DNA of 64,000 nucleotides from assembly GCF_001507435.1 (NCBI RefSeq), contig NZ_LMWH01000026.1:124001-188000 (forward strand). The letters are read 5' to 3'. Positions 30,092-39,589 of the stretch are shown here, one piece after another. Each line of letters starts with the position of its first letter. Position 1 is the stretch's first letter. Under the pieces are notes generated by a model, which saw only the letters and a list, made by a program, of their open reading frames with translations, searched no databases and was not told the origin of the DNA. The translations under genes and the position numbers were made by a program. This DNA comes from Streptomyces sp. NRRL F-5122 (GTDB lineage: Bacteria; Actinomycetota; Actinomycetes; Streptomycetales; Streptomycetaceae).

Positions 30092-30117
30092 CGTATGACA
30101 ACGTTGCCTGACAACGT
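30092..30117. promoter_or_regulatory. tandem LacI-like operators upstream of the GH2 gene
   Basis: The 13-mer TGACAACGTTGCC occurs twice without a gap (30092-30104 and 30105-30117). Each has an AACGTT core with CG centre and near-symmetric flanks (GACAACGTTGCC), the form of LacI-family operators. They lie 66-91 bp upstream of the GH2 start, in its promoter. ACAACGTT also occurs at 14165-14172 beside the big palindrome of the importer operon. Confidence 0.6.
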
Positions 30118-30831
30118 TGCCAAAGGCTGTTCCGCGAAGCGGCTTCTGTCAAGACTCCTGACAGGGATCGAGACCTGCCCGAAAGGGGCGGGACGTACGG
30201 GAAGTTGCGGCCGCAACGACTGGCGCGGAGGTGCTGCGCGCAGGACGACACCGTGAACACAGGCCGGGCACGCCTTTTCCTCGAAGGGAACGCCGACCCG
30301 GTTCTCGGCCGCCAACCACTTTGCCGAGATTTTTTGTTTTACTGCCGAGCGCCCCGATTCGGGAGCGGGAGCCGCCCCGCCCTTGCCCCGCGATGGCGAT
30401 CGCGTCACGGACGAACGGAGGCCCGGCCCGTCCGCCGTACAGGTCCACGCAAATCCCGCCGAGCGGGCGCCCCTTCCGCCCCATGTTCCGGGATCAGCCC
30501 GGAAACCTTTCTTCACACCTTGACTTAACACCAGTGAAATTGCTTGGATCCAACCCGTCGGTGAGGCGGGAGGGGGCGGTCGGGGTGACTGACGCCATGT
30601 CGGAGTGTGCGCCCGCCGACCTCTTCCCGAGTGCACGTACCGCGGCAACAGGGCGGCCTGTTCCTTTTCCGGAACAAGGCCGGCCGACGTCGCCGAGGGA
30701 GGTCGACACACCGCGACGGCAGGCCCTGGCGAGCCACATGACCACGCCTGCCGTCGCCGATGCGACGGGCTCCGTACCACCGACCTGGCACAGCACCAAT
30801 CCCCGGTATCCCCCAGACTCCAGGAGAAGCT
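30118..30831. other. 714-bp intergenic region upstream of GH30
   Basis: No gene was supported here. The useful signal is a bulged inverted repeat, GGCCTGTTCC at 30655-30664 and GGAACAAGGCC at 30671-30681, with a TTTTCC loop, which could be an operator or a weak hairpin. AT-rich patches at 30330-30345 and 30515-30550 are the best candidates for the GH30 promoter. Confidence 0.4.
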
Positions 30832-33084
30832 GTGAGACGTTCTCTCAGCGCGATCGCCGCCGTGGCGGTCACGGCGCTGACCGCACTGGTAGGCACGGGC
30901 CCCACCGCACATGCGGACCGTTCCGGTCATGAACCGGCCGGGCGGGGCCCGGTCGTGACCGGCACCTACTCCACCGGCGCCACCCAGGCATGGCGGCCGC
31001 TGCCGAGCGTCCGCGTGGGCGAGGACCAGGACGCCCCCGCGGATGCCACCGTGGTCGTCGATCCGAGCACCACCCGGCAGCGGTACACGGGCATCGGCTT
31101 CTCCCTCGACGAGACGAGCGTCTCCAACCTGTGGAAGCTCACCCCCGCGAAGCGCGAAGAGGCCATCAAGCTCCTGGTCGACCCCAAGCACGGTGCGGGC
31201 CTCGACCGTTTCCGGCTGACGATCGGCAGTCCGGACCTCATCGAGCATCTGCCGTTCTGGTCGGAGGACGACCTCCCGGCGGGCGTCTCGGAGGACTTCG
31301 GCCTCAAGCACTTCTCCATCCAGCGGGACATCGACCTCCACATCGTCGACACGATCAAGATCATCCAGCGCTACAACCCGAAGGCGACCTTCTTCGCCTC
31401 CGCGTGGAGCGCACCGGCGTGGATGAAGACGAACAACCGGTTCACCGGAGAGGTCGCACTCAAGCCCGGCAGCACCACGGACTATTACCAGGTCGGAAAG
31501 CTGCGCGACGACTGCATCGACGTGTTCGCGCGCTACTACGTCAAGTTCGTCCAGGCCTACGCCAGGCACGGCATCCGCGTCGACGCCCTGACCATGCTCA
31601 ACGAGCCGGGCATGGACGTGGTCTACCCGGCCATGGACATCAGCGTCGCCCAGCAGCAGAAGCTGGCCCTGGCGATCAAGCGTGAGTTCCGGGCCGCCCA
31701 CCTCGACACCCAGCTCTATGTGCACGACTTCAACTTCTGGGACTGGCGGGACCCCAACAGCACGGCCACCAAGAACTACCACCGCATCTTCGACGACGCC
31801 CCCGACGGTTCGGTGACCGGAAGGCAGGTACGGAAGGCGGCGGACGCCATCGCCTTCCACCCCTACTGGGGGGACCCGCGCGTGATGCGCGACGCCTACG
31901 AGGAGACCGGCAAGCCCGTGCACCTCACGGAGACGAGCGACCTGTCGTCCTCGACCCTGCTGAGCGACTTCCGTCTCGACGCGGGCTCCTACATCCTGTG
32001 GGCTCAGACGACGGACCAGGACGGCGGGACACTGCACTGGACGCCCGCGCGGGACAACAACATCGACTGGGACCAGGTCGCCGCCACCACCAAGTGGCCG
32101 GACCGGCTGGTCACGGTGGACACCACGGCCAAGGATTTCACCGTCCGCGACGAGCTCTACGGCCTGGGGCAGTTCGCCAAGTACCTCTCCCCCGGTGATG
32201 TGCGCCTGGAGTCCAGCGCGGCGGAGCACGGGATCAGCAACGTGGTCTTCCGGTCCGGCGCCGACAGGTTCGTCGCCGTGCTCGGGAACACGAACGACAC
32301 CGACACCAAGGTCAGGGTCGTCGCCGCGGGCCGTTCGTTCGTGGTGACCGTCCCGGCGGGCTCGTTCGCCACCTACCGCTGGCAGGACCACGCCCCCACG
32401 GGCCACAGGAACCACGCCCCCGTCCTCAGCGGGAGCACCGAGGTGGTCGCAGACCAGTACAGCACCGCGCACCTGCAGTTGCGGGCCACCGACCGTGACG
32501 GGGACCGGCCGGCCTACTACGCCGAGGAACTGCCGGACGGGGTCGCCGTCGACCCGGCGACCGGCCTGGTGACGATCCACCCGACCGCCGCAGGCGAGCA
32601 GGACATGACCTTCTATGCCACCGACGGCAGGGCCCGCGACCAGCTGAGCGTCCACCTGACCGTGCGGACGCACGCCGTCCCGGTGGGAGAGCGGATCGAG
32701 GCGGAGAACTACACCGACCAGCACGGCTGGCCCGCGGACGGCAGCAACTTCGTCGAGAGCAACGCCGCGGCGAGCGGGGGCAGGAACGTGGGCTGGACGG
32801 CCGCAGGCAACTGGCTCCGGTACGACGTGGACGTGCCGCAATCCGGCACCTACGACGTCGAGTTGCGCGTCGCCAACGGCACCGGGAGCGCCGCGCCCGA
32901 CGCCCTGTCCCTGCGCGACCGGAGCGGAGCCACACTGGCCACGGTGTCGGTCCCCGCGACGGACGCCTGGGGTGACTACCGGTCCGTACACACGACCGTC
33001 ACGCTCACGGCCGGGGAGCAGCCGATCACCGTCTACTGCGAGACCGGCGGCTTCAACCTCGACTACCTGCGCCTCACCGAGTAG
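30832..33084 (+). CDS. secreted GH30 glycosidase with Ig-like and CBM6 domains
   Basis: A 750-residue secreted enzyme with a Sec signal peptide (residues 1-28, LSAIAAVAVTALTALVG core). The GH30 TIM barrel covers about 45-430: acid/base Glu258 in LNEPGMD and nucleophile Glu367 in HLTETSD, followed by the GH30 beta domain. A cadherin/Ig-like domain (about 522-620) and a C-terminal family 6 carbohydrate-binding module (about 622-750, opening ERIEAENYTD) complete it. GH30 members act on beta-glucosyl, beta-1,6-glucan, xylan or fucosyl substrates; which one is not clear. The GTG at 30832 has AGGAGA 5 bp upstream. It is divergent from the GH2 gene, so the two secreted enzymes may act on the same polymer. 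Confidence 0.92.
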   Translation: MRRSLSAIAAVAVTALTALVGTGPTAHADRSGHEPAGRGPVVTGTYSTGATQAWRPLPSVRVGEDQDAPADATVVVDPSTTRQRYTGIGFSLDETSVSNLWKLTPAKREEAIKLLVDPKHGAGLDRFRLTIGSPDLIEHLPFWSEDDLPAGVSEDFGLKHFSIQRDIDLHIVDTIKIIQRYNPKATFFASAWSAPAWMKTNNRFTGEVALKPGSTTDYYQVGKLRDDCIDVFARYYVKFVQAYARHGIRVDALTMLNEPGMDVVYPAMDISVAQQQKLALAIKREFRAAHLDTQLYVHDFNFWDWRDPNSTATKNYHRIFDDAPDGSVTGRQVRKAADAIAFHPYWGDPRVMRDAYEETGKPVHLTETSDLSSSTLLSDFRLDAGSYILWAQTTDQDGGTLHWTPARDNNIDWDQVAATTKWPDRLVTVDTTAKDFTVRDELYGLGQFAKYLSPGDVRLESSAAEHGISNVVFRSGADRFVAVLGNTNDTDTKVRVVAAGRSFVVTVPAGSFATYRWQDHAPTGHRNHAPVLSGSTEVVADQYSTAHLQLRATDRDGDRPAYYAEELPDGVAVDPATGLVTIHPTAAGEQDMTFYATDGRARDQLSVHLTVRTHAVPVGERIEAENYTDQHGWPADGSNFVESNAAASGGRNVGWTAAGNWLRYDVDVPQSGTYDVELRVANGTGSAAPDALSLRDRSGATLATVSVPATDAWGDYRSVHTTVTLTAGEQPITVYCETGGFNLDYLRLTE

Positions 33085-33206
33085 TCACCGGCTCGCCGGC
33101 AGCCCGGGTGTCCCCACGCCGAGTGTAGGCACCCGGTGGTGCGAGAACGCCTCGGCACCCGCCGCGGTCCCGGCCTCGGCCCTGACTCGACCACAGTGAA
33201 GGGGCG

Positions 33207-33530
33207 TTGACGGGCGGCGGCGGTGTGTCCGGCACCACCAACCAGTCGTTCTTCAAGGACGGCACCGCCGAGGTCATCACCGCCGTCACCGGCAACCCCG
33301 GCGGTTGACACACCTCGGTGTACGCAAAGGAGGAGGCGATCTGGATGGGCACGCGCGATGTCGACCATCCCTACGGCTTCGCCGCCTTCACCGTCGATCC
33401 CGGCCGCTTCCCCGGTGACACCGCGCGGATGCACGCGACGTACTACAGCCTCGACAAGCCGAACGGCGAGCTCAGCGTCTTCGAGCAGTTCACCCTGCGC
33501 CGCAAGCGGTCCGACGGCCACCGTCACTGA
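33207..33530 (+). pseudogene. remnant of a secreted-protein gene, 3' part with in-frame stop
   Basis: A single frame encodes a plausible protein tail (TTNQSFFKDGTAEVITAV, later AKEEAIWMGTRDVDHPYGF and LDKPNGELSVFEQFTLRR) but is broken by a TGA at 33306-33308. There is no start or ribosome site in keeping with a gene. The closing FTLRR-type strand resembles the end of secreted metallophosphoesterases/purple acid phosphatases, but that is a weak match. It is probably the decayed end of a larger gene lost beside GH30. A strong hairpin follows. Confidence 0.55.
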
Positions 33531-33532
33531 TC

Positions 33533-33580
33533 CACGGCGCGGACGACCATCGTGCCCCTCGCCAGGTCGTCCGCGCCGTG
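33533..33580 (+). terminator. stem-loop after the gene remnant
   Basis: A perfect 15-bp stem (33533-33547 with 33566-33580, built on CACGGCGCGGACGAC) and an 18-nt loop, 2 bp past the remnant's stop codon. It is likely the original terminator of the lost gene and may now also end the GH30 transcript. Confidence 0.65.
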
Positions 33581-34015
33581 CTCGCCGTCCGTCCGGCGGC
33601 GCCGACATGTGCCGGAGCTCGCCCCGGGCTCCCGCACACACCGCGACCGGCCTTCGGCTGTCCCGGGAACCCTTCCGCCGCCCGCGACCGCCGATCGCTT
33701 CACCCGGCGGTGAATCACCCCGCGCCACCACCCCCCTGACGTCGTGCTCACCAGGTTCCGGCTGCCCCCGTACGCCCATGTGGTCCCTCGACGGCGCAGA
33801 CATGGCACCCGCCCGGCCGGCAGCGTGCGCCGAGCCGGCACCCGAGACGCGAGTCCGTCCCCCGGCTGGCGCAGAGCGGGGGTGGCAGTGGCCGCGCCCA
33901 CGGCGGCAGCGGCGCCGCCGGAGAAACGCGGGCTGAGCCGATCGGTGTAGCTGCCGTGCGCGAGGGCCTGTCGTCGCCGCAGGACGGGCACAGATGGATC
34001 CGGAGGTGCTTGCGC
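33581..34015. other. 435-bp region without a supported gene
   Basis: It precedes the SpoIIE-family gene at 34016 and must contain its promoter. No palindrome, RNA or coding sequence was recognised. Confidence 0.35.
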
Positions 34016-36313
34016 ATGCCCAGCGGTGACGTGCTCATCCTCATCGATGAGGCCGGCAGGGTGGTCGAGTGGGGGCATGCGGCCGAGGAGCTGTTCGGGT
34101 GGTCGGCCGAGGAGGCCGTCGGCCGGCACGTGTCCACACTCGTACGGGAGGACGCCGACGACACAGGACGCCGAAGAGGGGTCCCCGATGCGGCCGCGGT
34201 CCTGGTCAGACCGGTACTGCGCGGCACACGGGTGACATGGGAGGTACGGACGTCGTCGGAGCCCACGCCGGAGCAGGACGCGGCGATCCTGAAGACGCTG
34301 TTCACCCACTCCCCCACGGGACTGCACGTCCTCGACGACCGGCTTCGTGTCGTCCGCACGAGCACCCCCGGACTGCGCGACACATCCACGGGACGCCTGC
34401 TCGGCACGCATTTCACCCGGGTGTACGACCTCGAGGACCCCGAGCGGGAGACGGCCGTGGCACAAGGCGTCCTCGACAGCGGCGCGGCGGTCGTCAACCG
34501 GCTCGTGCGAAGCGCGAGGACCCCGGGTGGGACCAAGCGCCGCGTCCACTCCGTCTCCTACGTCCGTCTGGAGGACTCCCGGGGCGAGGTGCTCGGGCTC
34601 GTGGCCTCCACCCTCGACGTCACCGATCGGGAGAACGCACGGGACCGGCTGGACCTCCTGAACTCCGTCCGCGCGCGGGTACGCCACGGCCCGAACGTGG
34701 GCGCCGTGTGCCAGGAGTTCGTCGAGGCGGTCGTTCCCGCCTTCGCGGGCATCGCCGTGGTCGAGGTCATCGACGACGTCGTCCGCGGCGAGGAGCCTCC
34801 GCTGGTCCCGGTCCGCGAGGACGTCCCCCTGCGCCGGGCGGCCTTCCACGGCGGTAGCCCGGCGCACCCGATGGCCGATGTACGCCCACCGCCGGCCGGC
34901 ACGCCGTTCAGGAACGTGCTGTCCGATCTCCGGCCGCGCCTCGTCCCGATCGGAGAGGACAACCCCTGGCCGGCCGGGGACCCGGCCCGAGCCGCTGCCA
35001 TCAGGAGAGCCGGCGCCCACTCGCTCATCGTGGCGCCTCTGGCACTGCGCGACCGGGCGCTGGGCATGGTCGCCTTCTACCGTGTCCACGAGCAGGACCC
35101 CTTCGAAGAGGAGGACCTCGAGGTGGCCTCCTCCGTGTGTGCGCATGCCGCGCTCTGTATCGAGGACGCCCGTCGCTACATGCGTGAGTGGATCACCGCG
35201 GCCACCCTCCAGCGCAGGCTCCTGCCACAACAACCCACCACACAGAGCACCGTCGAGACCTGCCATCTGCACATCGCCGACCCGGAGGGCGGCGGCGCGT
35301 TCTGCGACACGATCGCGCTGCCCGGCGCACGGACCGCGCTGATCGTCGGTGACGTCGCCTGGCACGGCATCGCCGCGGCTCTCACGATGGGCTTCCTGCG
35401 CACCGCGCTGCACACCCTGGTCGCGCAGGACCTGCAGCCCGACGAGCTGCTCGCGCGCTTGAACGACACTGCCGACCGCCTCGCGGCGGCATGCGCCGCG
35501 CTGCCCCCCGATGATCCACTGCACACCGAACAGCTCACCGCAGGCTGCATCATCGCCGTCCACGACCCGATCGAGCTCAACTGTACGATCGCCCGGGCCG
35601 GCCTCCCCGAGCCGGTCGCCGTGTTCCCCGACGGGTCCACCGTCGTCCTGCCGGTGCCTCCCGGTCCCCCGCTCGCCGGAAAGGGCAACGCTCCCTTCCC
35701 CGCTGCCACCGTCAGCCTCCCCGAAGGAAGCACACTGGCGCTGGGCACGACCGGGCTCGCCCCGCAGGTCCTGATGCGGTCCGCGTCGCAGAACACCTTC
35801 GCGGACGGCGTGGGCGCCGGGCCTCTGTCCGATCTCCGCGACGCCGTCGCCCATGCGCTCACGGGCTCGCCCCACACCGGCGACCAGGTGATGCTGTTCG
35901 CCCGGATGACGGCACTGCCCGGCGATCGCGTACTCACCCGCGCACTGCCCGCACATCCCGAAGCCGCGTCCATCGCCCGCAGGGCGACCCGCGACCGGCT
36001 TCAGGCCTGGGACATGGACGAGGAGACCACGTTCACGGCCGAACTCATCGTCAGCGAACTCGTCAGCAACGCCATTCGCTACGGCGCACCGCCCCTGCAA
36101 CTGCGCCTCATCCACGACCGCATGCTGACCTGCGAAGTCACCGACTCCGCCAGCAGCGCCCCCCATGTCAAACACGCGCGCACCGTCGACGAAGGCGGCC
36201 GGGGCCTGTTCATCATCTCGCACCTCACCGACCACTGGGGCACGCGCTATCACGACCGGGGAAAGACCATCTGGGCCGAGCAGCCGACCCGGCACCGCAC
36301 GCCCTCGTCATGA
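34016..36313 (+). CDS. PAS-GAF-SpoIIE-HATPase protein with degenerate phosphatase site
   Basis: A 765-residue cytosolic signalling protein: PAS (about 5-50), second PAS (about 85-200), GAF (about 210-390), PPM/SpoIIE-like domain (about 395-640) and a C-terminal HATPase_c anti-sigma-kinase domain (about 650-760, with LIVSELVSNAIRYG and GGRGLFIISHLTDHWG). The phosphatase motifs are eroded: GGGAFCDTIAL replaces GGDWYD, VGDVAWHG keeps Asp446, and LGTTGLAP replaces YTDGL, losing its Asp. It may therefore act mainly as an anti-sigma-factor kinase or binder. The ATG at 34016 follows GGAGG by 9 bp; a GTG at 33956 has no ribosome site. Confidence 0.87.
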   Translation: MPSGDVLILIDEAGRVVEWGHAAEELFGWSAEEAVGRHVSTLVREDADDTGRRRGVPDAAAVLVRPVLRGTRVTWEVRTSSEPTPEQDAAILKTLFTHSPTGLHVLDDRLRVVRTSTPGLRDTSTGRLLGTHFTRVYDLEDPERETAVAQGVLDSGAAVVNRLVRSARTPGGTKRRVHSVSYVRLEDSRGEVLGLVASTLDVTDRENARDRLDLLNSVRARVRHGPNVGAVCQEFVEAVVPAFAGIAVVEVIDDVVRGEEPPLVPVREDVPLRRAAFHGGSPAHPMADVRPPPAGTPFRNVLSDLRPRLVPIGEDNPWPAGDPARAAAIRRAGAHSLIVAPLALRDRALGMVAFYRVHEQDPFEEEDLEVASSVCAHAALCIEDARRYMREWITAATLQRRLLPQQPTTQSTVETCHLHIADPEGGGAFCDTIALPGARTALIVGDVAWHGIAAALTMGFLRTALHTLVAQDLQPDELLARLNDTADRLAAACAALPPDDPLHTEQLTAGCIIAVHDPIELNCTIARAGLPEPVAVFPDGSTVVLPVPPGPPLAGKGNAPFPAATVSLPEGSTLALGTTGLAPQVLMRSASQNTFADGVGAGPLSDLRDAVAHALTGSPHTGDQVMLFARMTALPGDRVLTRALPAHPEAASIARRATRDRLQAWDMDEETTFTAELIVSELVSNAIRYGAPPLQLRLIHDRMLTCEVTDSASSAPHVKHARTVDEGGRGLFIISHLTDHWGTRYHDRGKTIWAEQPTRHRTPSS

Positions 36314-36522
36314 CCCCGATGCCATGCATCCACCGCGCGCGCCAAGCCCGATTGCCGCAGCGGCGTCACCCGTCGACACCGCATTCTGCGTGATAGACAC
36401 CTAGGAGGCACCGGCGGGAAGCGGACCGTGCGGTCGATCTTCACACAGCCGCGGGCCTGTGGCCTCACCGCAAGGCCACGCGTCGCAAGGCCACACACCT
36501 CGCCGACGGAAGGTGGACGGGC

Positions 36523-37878
36523 GTGCAGCACTACGATCTGGTGATCCTGGGGGCGGGCAGCGGCAACATGCTGCTCGCCGACGAACTCGCCCATCTGCGC
36601 ACCGCCGTCGTGGAGCCGAACCGCTTCGGCGGCACGTGCCTGAACCGCGGGTGCATTCCCAGCAAGATGTACGTCCTTGTCGCCGACGCGGTCGAAGACG
36701 CCCGGGCCGCGGCCCGCCTCGGCGTCCATGCCGGCGTCGAGCGCGTCGACTGGAGGGCCGTCCGCGACCGGATCTTCCGGCGCATCGATCCGCTGCACGA
36801 CGGCGCGCTGGACTACCGCAGGAAGAACGGCGTCGACGTGTACACCACGGAGGCACGATTCGTCGGGCCCAAGGTGCTGCAGGTGGGAACCGAGCGGATC
36901 ACCGCCGACACGTTCGTCATCGCCGTCGGATCACGGCCCGTGGTGCCGGACATCCCGGGATTGGACTCCGTTCCCTTCCACACCTCGGACACCATCATGC
37001 GGATCGACGACGTGCCCGCCTCCATGGCCGTCATCGGCGGCGGTTTCATCGCGGCGGAGTTCGGCCATGTATTCGACGCGTTCGGTACGGACATCACGGT
37101 CGTGACGCGAGGTCCGCGCCTGCTGACCGGAGAGGACGAGCAGATCTCCGCCCGGTTCACCGAACTCGCCTCGCGGCGCCATCGCGTGCTGCTCGATGCC
37201 GACATCACCTCCGTCGAGCGGCGTTCCGGAGGTGTCGCGCTCACTGTGACCTCACCGGACGGGGATCAGGTGGTCGAAGCCGAGATGCTCCTGGTGTCGG
37301 CCGGACGCCGGCCCAACACCGATCGGCTGGACGCGGTCGCCGGCGGGCTGGAACTCGACGAACACGGCCATATCGTGACCGACTCGGCCTACCGCACGTC
37401 GGTACCCGGCATCTGGGCCCTGGGTGACGTGGCCAATCACTTTCAGCTCAAGCACATGGCGAACGCCGAATCGCGGATCGTACGCCACAACATTCTGCAT
37501 CCCGAAGACCTGCGCACCCTGCCCAACGCCTTGGCGCCGCACGCTGTCTTCACCAGCCCGCAGATCGCCGGTGTCGGACTGACCGAGCAGGAGGCTCGCA
37601 ACCGCCGGATCGGCTATCTGGCGAGTGTCCGCGACTACGCCGACACCGCATACGGATGGGCGCTGGAGGACACCACGAGCTTCGTGAAGGTCCTGGCGAG
37701 TCCTCACGACCGCAGGCTTTTGGGGGCACACATCATCGGCCCTCAAGCGGCGACGCTCATCCAGCCGTTGCTCCAGGCCATGACGCTGGGCCTCACGGTG
37801 GACCAGATCGGCCGGGACGTCCTGTACATCCATCCCGCACTCACCGAAGTCGTGGAACAGGCCCTTCTGGCCTTGTAG
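36523..37878 (+). CDS. mtr: mycothione reductase
   Basis: A 451-residue flavoprotein disulfide reductase. The FAD motif is ILGAGSGNMLLA, the redox pair is in GGTCLNRGCIPSK (Cys39 and Cys44), the NAD(P)H motif is AVIGGGFIAAEFGHVF, and the second FAD motif is GIWALGDVANH. The HTSDTIMRIDDVP, YGWALEDTTSFVK and C-terminal YIHPALTEVVEQALLAL segments match mycobacterial Mtr closely and distinguish it from mercuric or lipoamide reductases. It keeps mycothiol reduced with NADPH. The GTG at 36523 follows GGAAGG. It is a single-gene unit. Confidence 0.93.
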   Translation: MQHYDLVILGAGSGNMLLADELAHLRTAVVEPNRFGGTCLNRGCIPSKMYVLVADAVEDARAAARLGVHAGVERVDWRAVRDRIFRRIDPLHDGALDYRRKNGVDVYTTEARFVGPKVLQVGTERITADTFVIAVGSRPVVPDIPGLDSVPFHTSDTIMRIDDVPASMAVIGGGFIAAEFGHVFDAFGTDITVVTRGPRLLTGEDEQISARFTELASRRHRVLLDADITSVERRSGGVALTVTSPDGDQVVEAEMLLVSAGRRPNTDRLDAVAGGLELDEHGHIVTDSAYRTSVPGIWALGDVANHFQLKHMANAESRIVRHNILHPEDLRTLPNALAPHAVFTSPQIAGVGLTEQEARNRRIGYLASVRDYADTAYGWALEDTTSFVKVLASPHDRRLLGAHIIGPQAATLIQPLLQAMTLGLTVDQIGRDVLYIHPALTEVVEQALLAL

Positions 37879-38293
37879 TTGGGACGGGACACCGCGGCGC
37901 TCGGACAACGGTGATTCCCTCGGTTGCAGGTCGGACGGATAGCATGAGGCAGGTATCGCTGGAATCGGACTGCGCCCATTCCCTCGGTGAGCGCCTGGGA
38001 CGACGCTTTCACCGATCTGCACGGCGCCAGGCGGATCACCGTGCGGACCGTGACGCGCCCAATGCCTGCCGTCGATATGGCGTCCACTCTCGGTCACCGG
38101 GCCCGAGCCGTCTTTCCCCCCGGCGCACGGTCCTTGTGCTCGGACGCAGTCCGCTCATGCCGTCGACCGGGGGCCGGGCCGCACGACGGCGGCAGACGAT
38201 ACGACGCTCAACTTTCGCCAGTACTGGCCTGTTTGACGAATCAAAAGATCAATAACCTGGCATCTGACGGCAGGCATCTACCTGAGGAGTTCC
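37879..38293. other. 415-bp intergenic region upstream of P450
   Basis: It lies between mycothione reductase and the P450 gene at 38294. An AT-rich stretch at about 38215-38270 includes the inverted repeat TTTGA-CGAA-TCAAA and is the probable P450 promoter and operator. No coding sequence was convincing. Confidence 0.4.
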
Positions 38294-39520
38294 GTGTCCG
38301 CTGCGCAGCAGCTTCCCGACATCCTTTCGCCCGAGTTCGCCGCGGATCCCTACCCCGCCTATGCGGTGATGCGGGAAGAAAAGCCCCTGATCTGGCACGA
38401 GGCCACCAAGAGCTACATAATCTCCCGTTACGAAGACGTGGAACGTGTCTTCAAGGACAAACAGAGCCAGTTCACCACCGACAACTACGACTGGCAGCTC
38501 GAACCGGTCCACGGCAAGACGATCCTGCAGCTCAGCGGCCGTGAACACGCGGTGCGCCGGGCTCTGGTCGCCCCCGCGTTCCGGGGCAGCGACCTGCAGG
38601 AGAAGTTCCTGCCGGTCATCGAGCGCAACTCGCGCGAACTCATCGACGCCTTCCGGCACTCCGGATCCGCCAACATCGTCGGCGACTACGCAACCCGTTT
38701 CCCTGTCAACGTCATCGCGGACATGCTGGGCCTGGACAAGGCCGACCACGCCCGGTTCCACGGCTGGTACACGGCTGTCATCGCCTTCCTCGGCAACCTG
38801 TCCGGCGATCCCGAGGTGACAGCCGCAGGAGAACGCACCCGGGTGGAATTCGCCGAGTACATGATCCCGATCATCCGCGAGCGGCGCGACAGCCTGGGTG
38901 ACGACCTGCTGTCCACACTGTGTGCCGCCGAGGTCGACGGCGTCCGCATGAGCGACGAGGACATCAAGGCCTTCTGCAGCCTGCTGCTGGCCGCCGGCGG
39001 GGAGACCACCGACAAGGCGATCGCCAGCATCCTGGCGAACCTGCTGGTCAACCCCGACCAGTTGGCGGCCGTCCGCGAGGACCGCAGCCTGATCCCCGCC
39101 GCCTTCGCGGAGACCCTCCGCTACACGCCGCCGGTCCACATGATCATGCGGCAGTCGGCCACCGAGGTCGAGCTCACCGGTGGCACCGTCCCTGCCGGCG
39201 CCACCGTCACCTGCCTCATCGGCGCCGCCAACCGGGACCAGCAGCGCTACCGTGAGCCCGACCGGTTCGACATCTTCCGTGACGACCTCACCACGACCTC
39301 GGCGTTCTCCGCCGCCGCCGACCACCTCGCATTCGCCCTCGGCAGGCACTTCTGCGTGGGCGCGCTGCTGGCCAAGGCCGAGGTCGAGGTCGGTGTGAAC
39401 CAACTGCTGGACGCCATGCCCGACCTCCGTCTCGCCGACGGATTCGACCCGGTCGAGCAGGGCGTCTTCACCCGCGGCCCGAAGGCCCTGCCGGTGAACT
39501 TCACACCGTCCGCCGCCTGA
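38294..39520 (+). CDS. cytochrome P450
   Basis: A 408-residue soluble bacterial P450 monooxygenase. The I-helix oxygen-binding motif is AGGETTDK, the K-helix ExxR motif is intact (ETLR), and the heme-ligand segment is FALGRHFCVG with Cys354. It needs ferredoxin and reductase partners, none of which is adjacent. The GTG at 38294 has GAGGAG 5 bp upstream. It converges on the conservon P450, with a shared terminator between the two. The substrate is unknown. Confidence 0.92.
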   Translation: MSAAQQLPDILSPEFAADPYPAYAVMREEKPLIWHEATKSYIISRYEDVERVFKDKQSQFTTDNYDWQLEPVHGKTILQLSGREHAVRRALVAPAFRGSDLQEKFLPVIERNSRELIDAFRHSGSANIVGDYATRFPVNVIADMLGLDKADHARFHGWYTAVIAFLGNLSGDPEVTAAGERTRVEFAEYMIPIIRERRDSLGDDLLSTLCAAEVDGVRMSDEDIKAFCSLLLAAGGETTDKAIASILANLLVNPDQLAAVREDRSLIPAAFAETLRYTPPVHMIMRQSATEVELTGGTVPAGATVTCLIGAANRDQQRYREPDRFDIFRDDLTTTSAFSAAADHLAFALGRHFCVGALLAKAEVEVGVNQLLDAMPDLRLADGFDPVEQGVFTRGPKALPVNFTPSAA

Positions 39521-39544
39521 TGCCGCTCTCCCGCTGAATTGCCT

Positions 39545-39581
39545 CCTCCGCGTGCCGGGGATCCCGCCCGGCACGCGGAGG
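39545..39581. terminator. bidirectional terminator between convergent P450 genes
   Basis: A perfect 15-bp stem (39545-39559 and 39567-39581, built on CCTCCGCGTGCCGGG) with a 7-nt loop, midway between two P450 stop codons 70 bp apart. It would serve both transcripts. Confidence 0.8.
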
Positions 39582-39589
39582 GCATGGGG

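Noticed and set aside
30088..32991. Long minus-strand open frame of 967 codons across GH30 and its promoter
   Set aside because: The plus strand has a signal peptide, GH30 active-site motifs and a CBM6; the minus frame has no recognisable protein features.
33524..33580. Inverted repeat at 33533-33580 as a mobile-element end
   Set aside because: A 15-bp stem right after a stop codon is better explained as a terminator, and no matching repeat occurs on the other side.
33524..36295. Long minus-strand open frame of 923 codons opposite the SpoIIE-family gene
   Set aside because: Antisense shadow; the plus-strand protein has PAS, GAF and HATPase motifs.
37926..38293. Frames starting at ATG codons near 37944 and upstream of the P450
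   Set aside because: They have no ribosome site, no recognisable motifs and poor codon bias; treated as intergenic.
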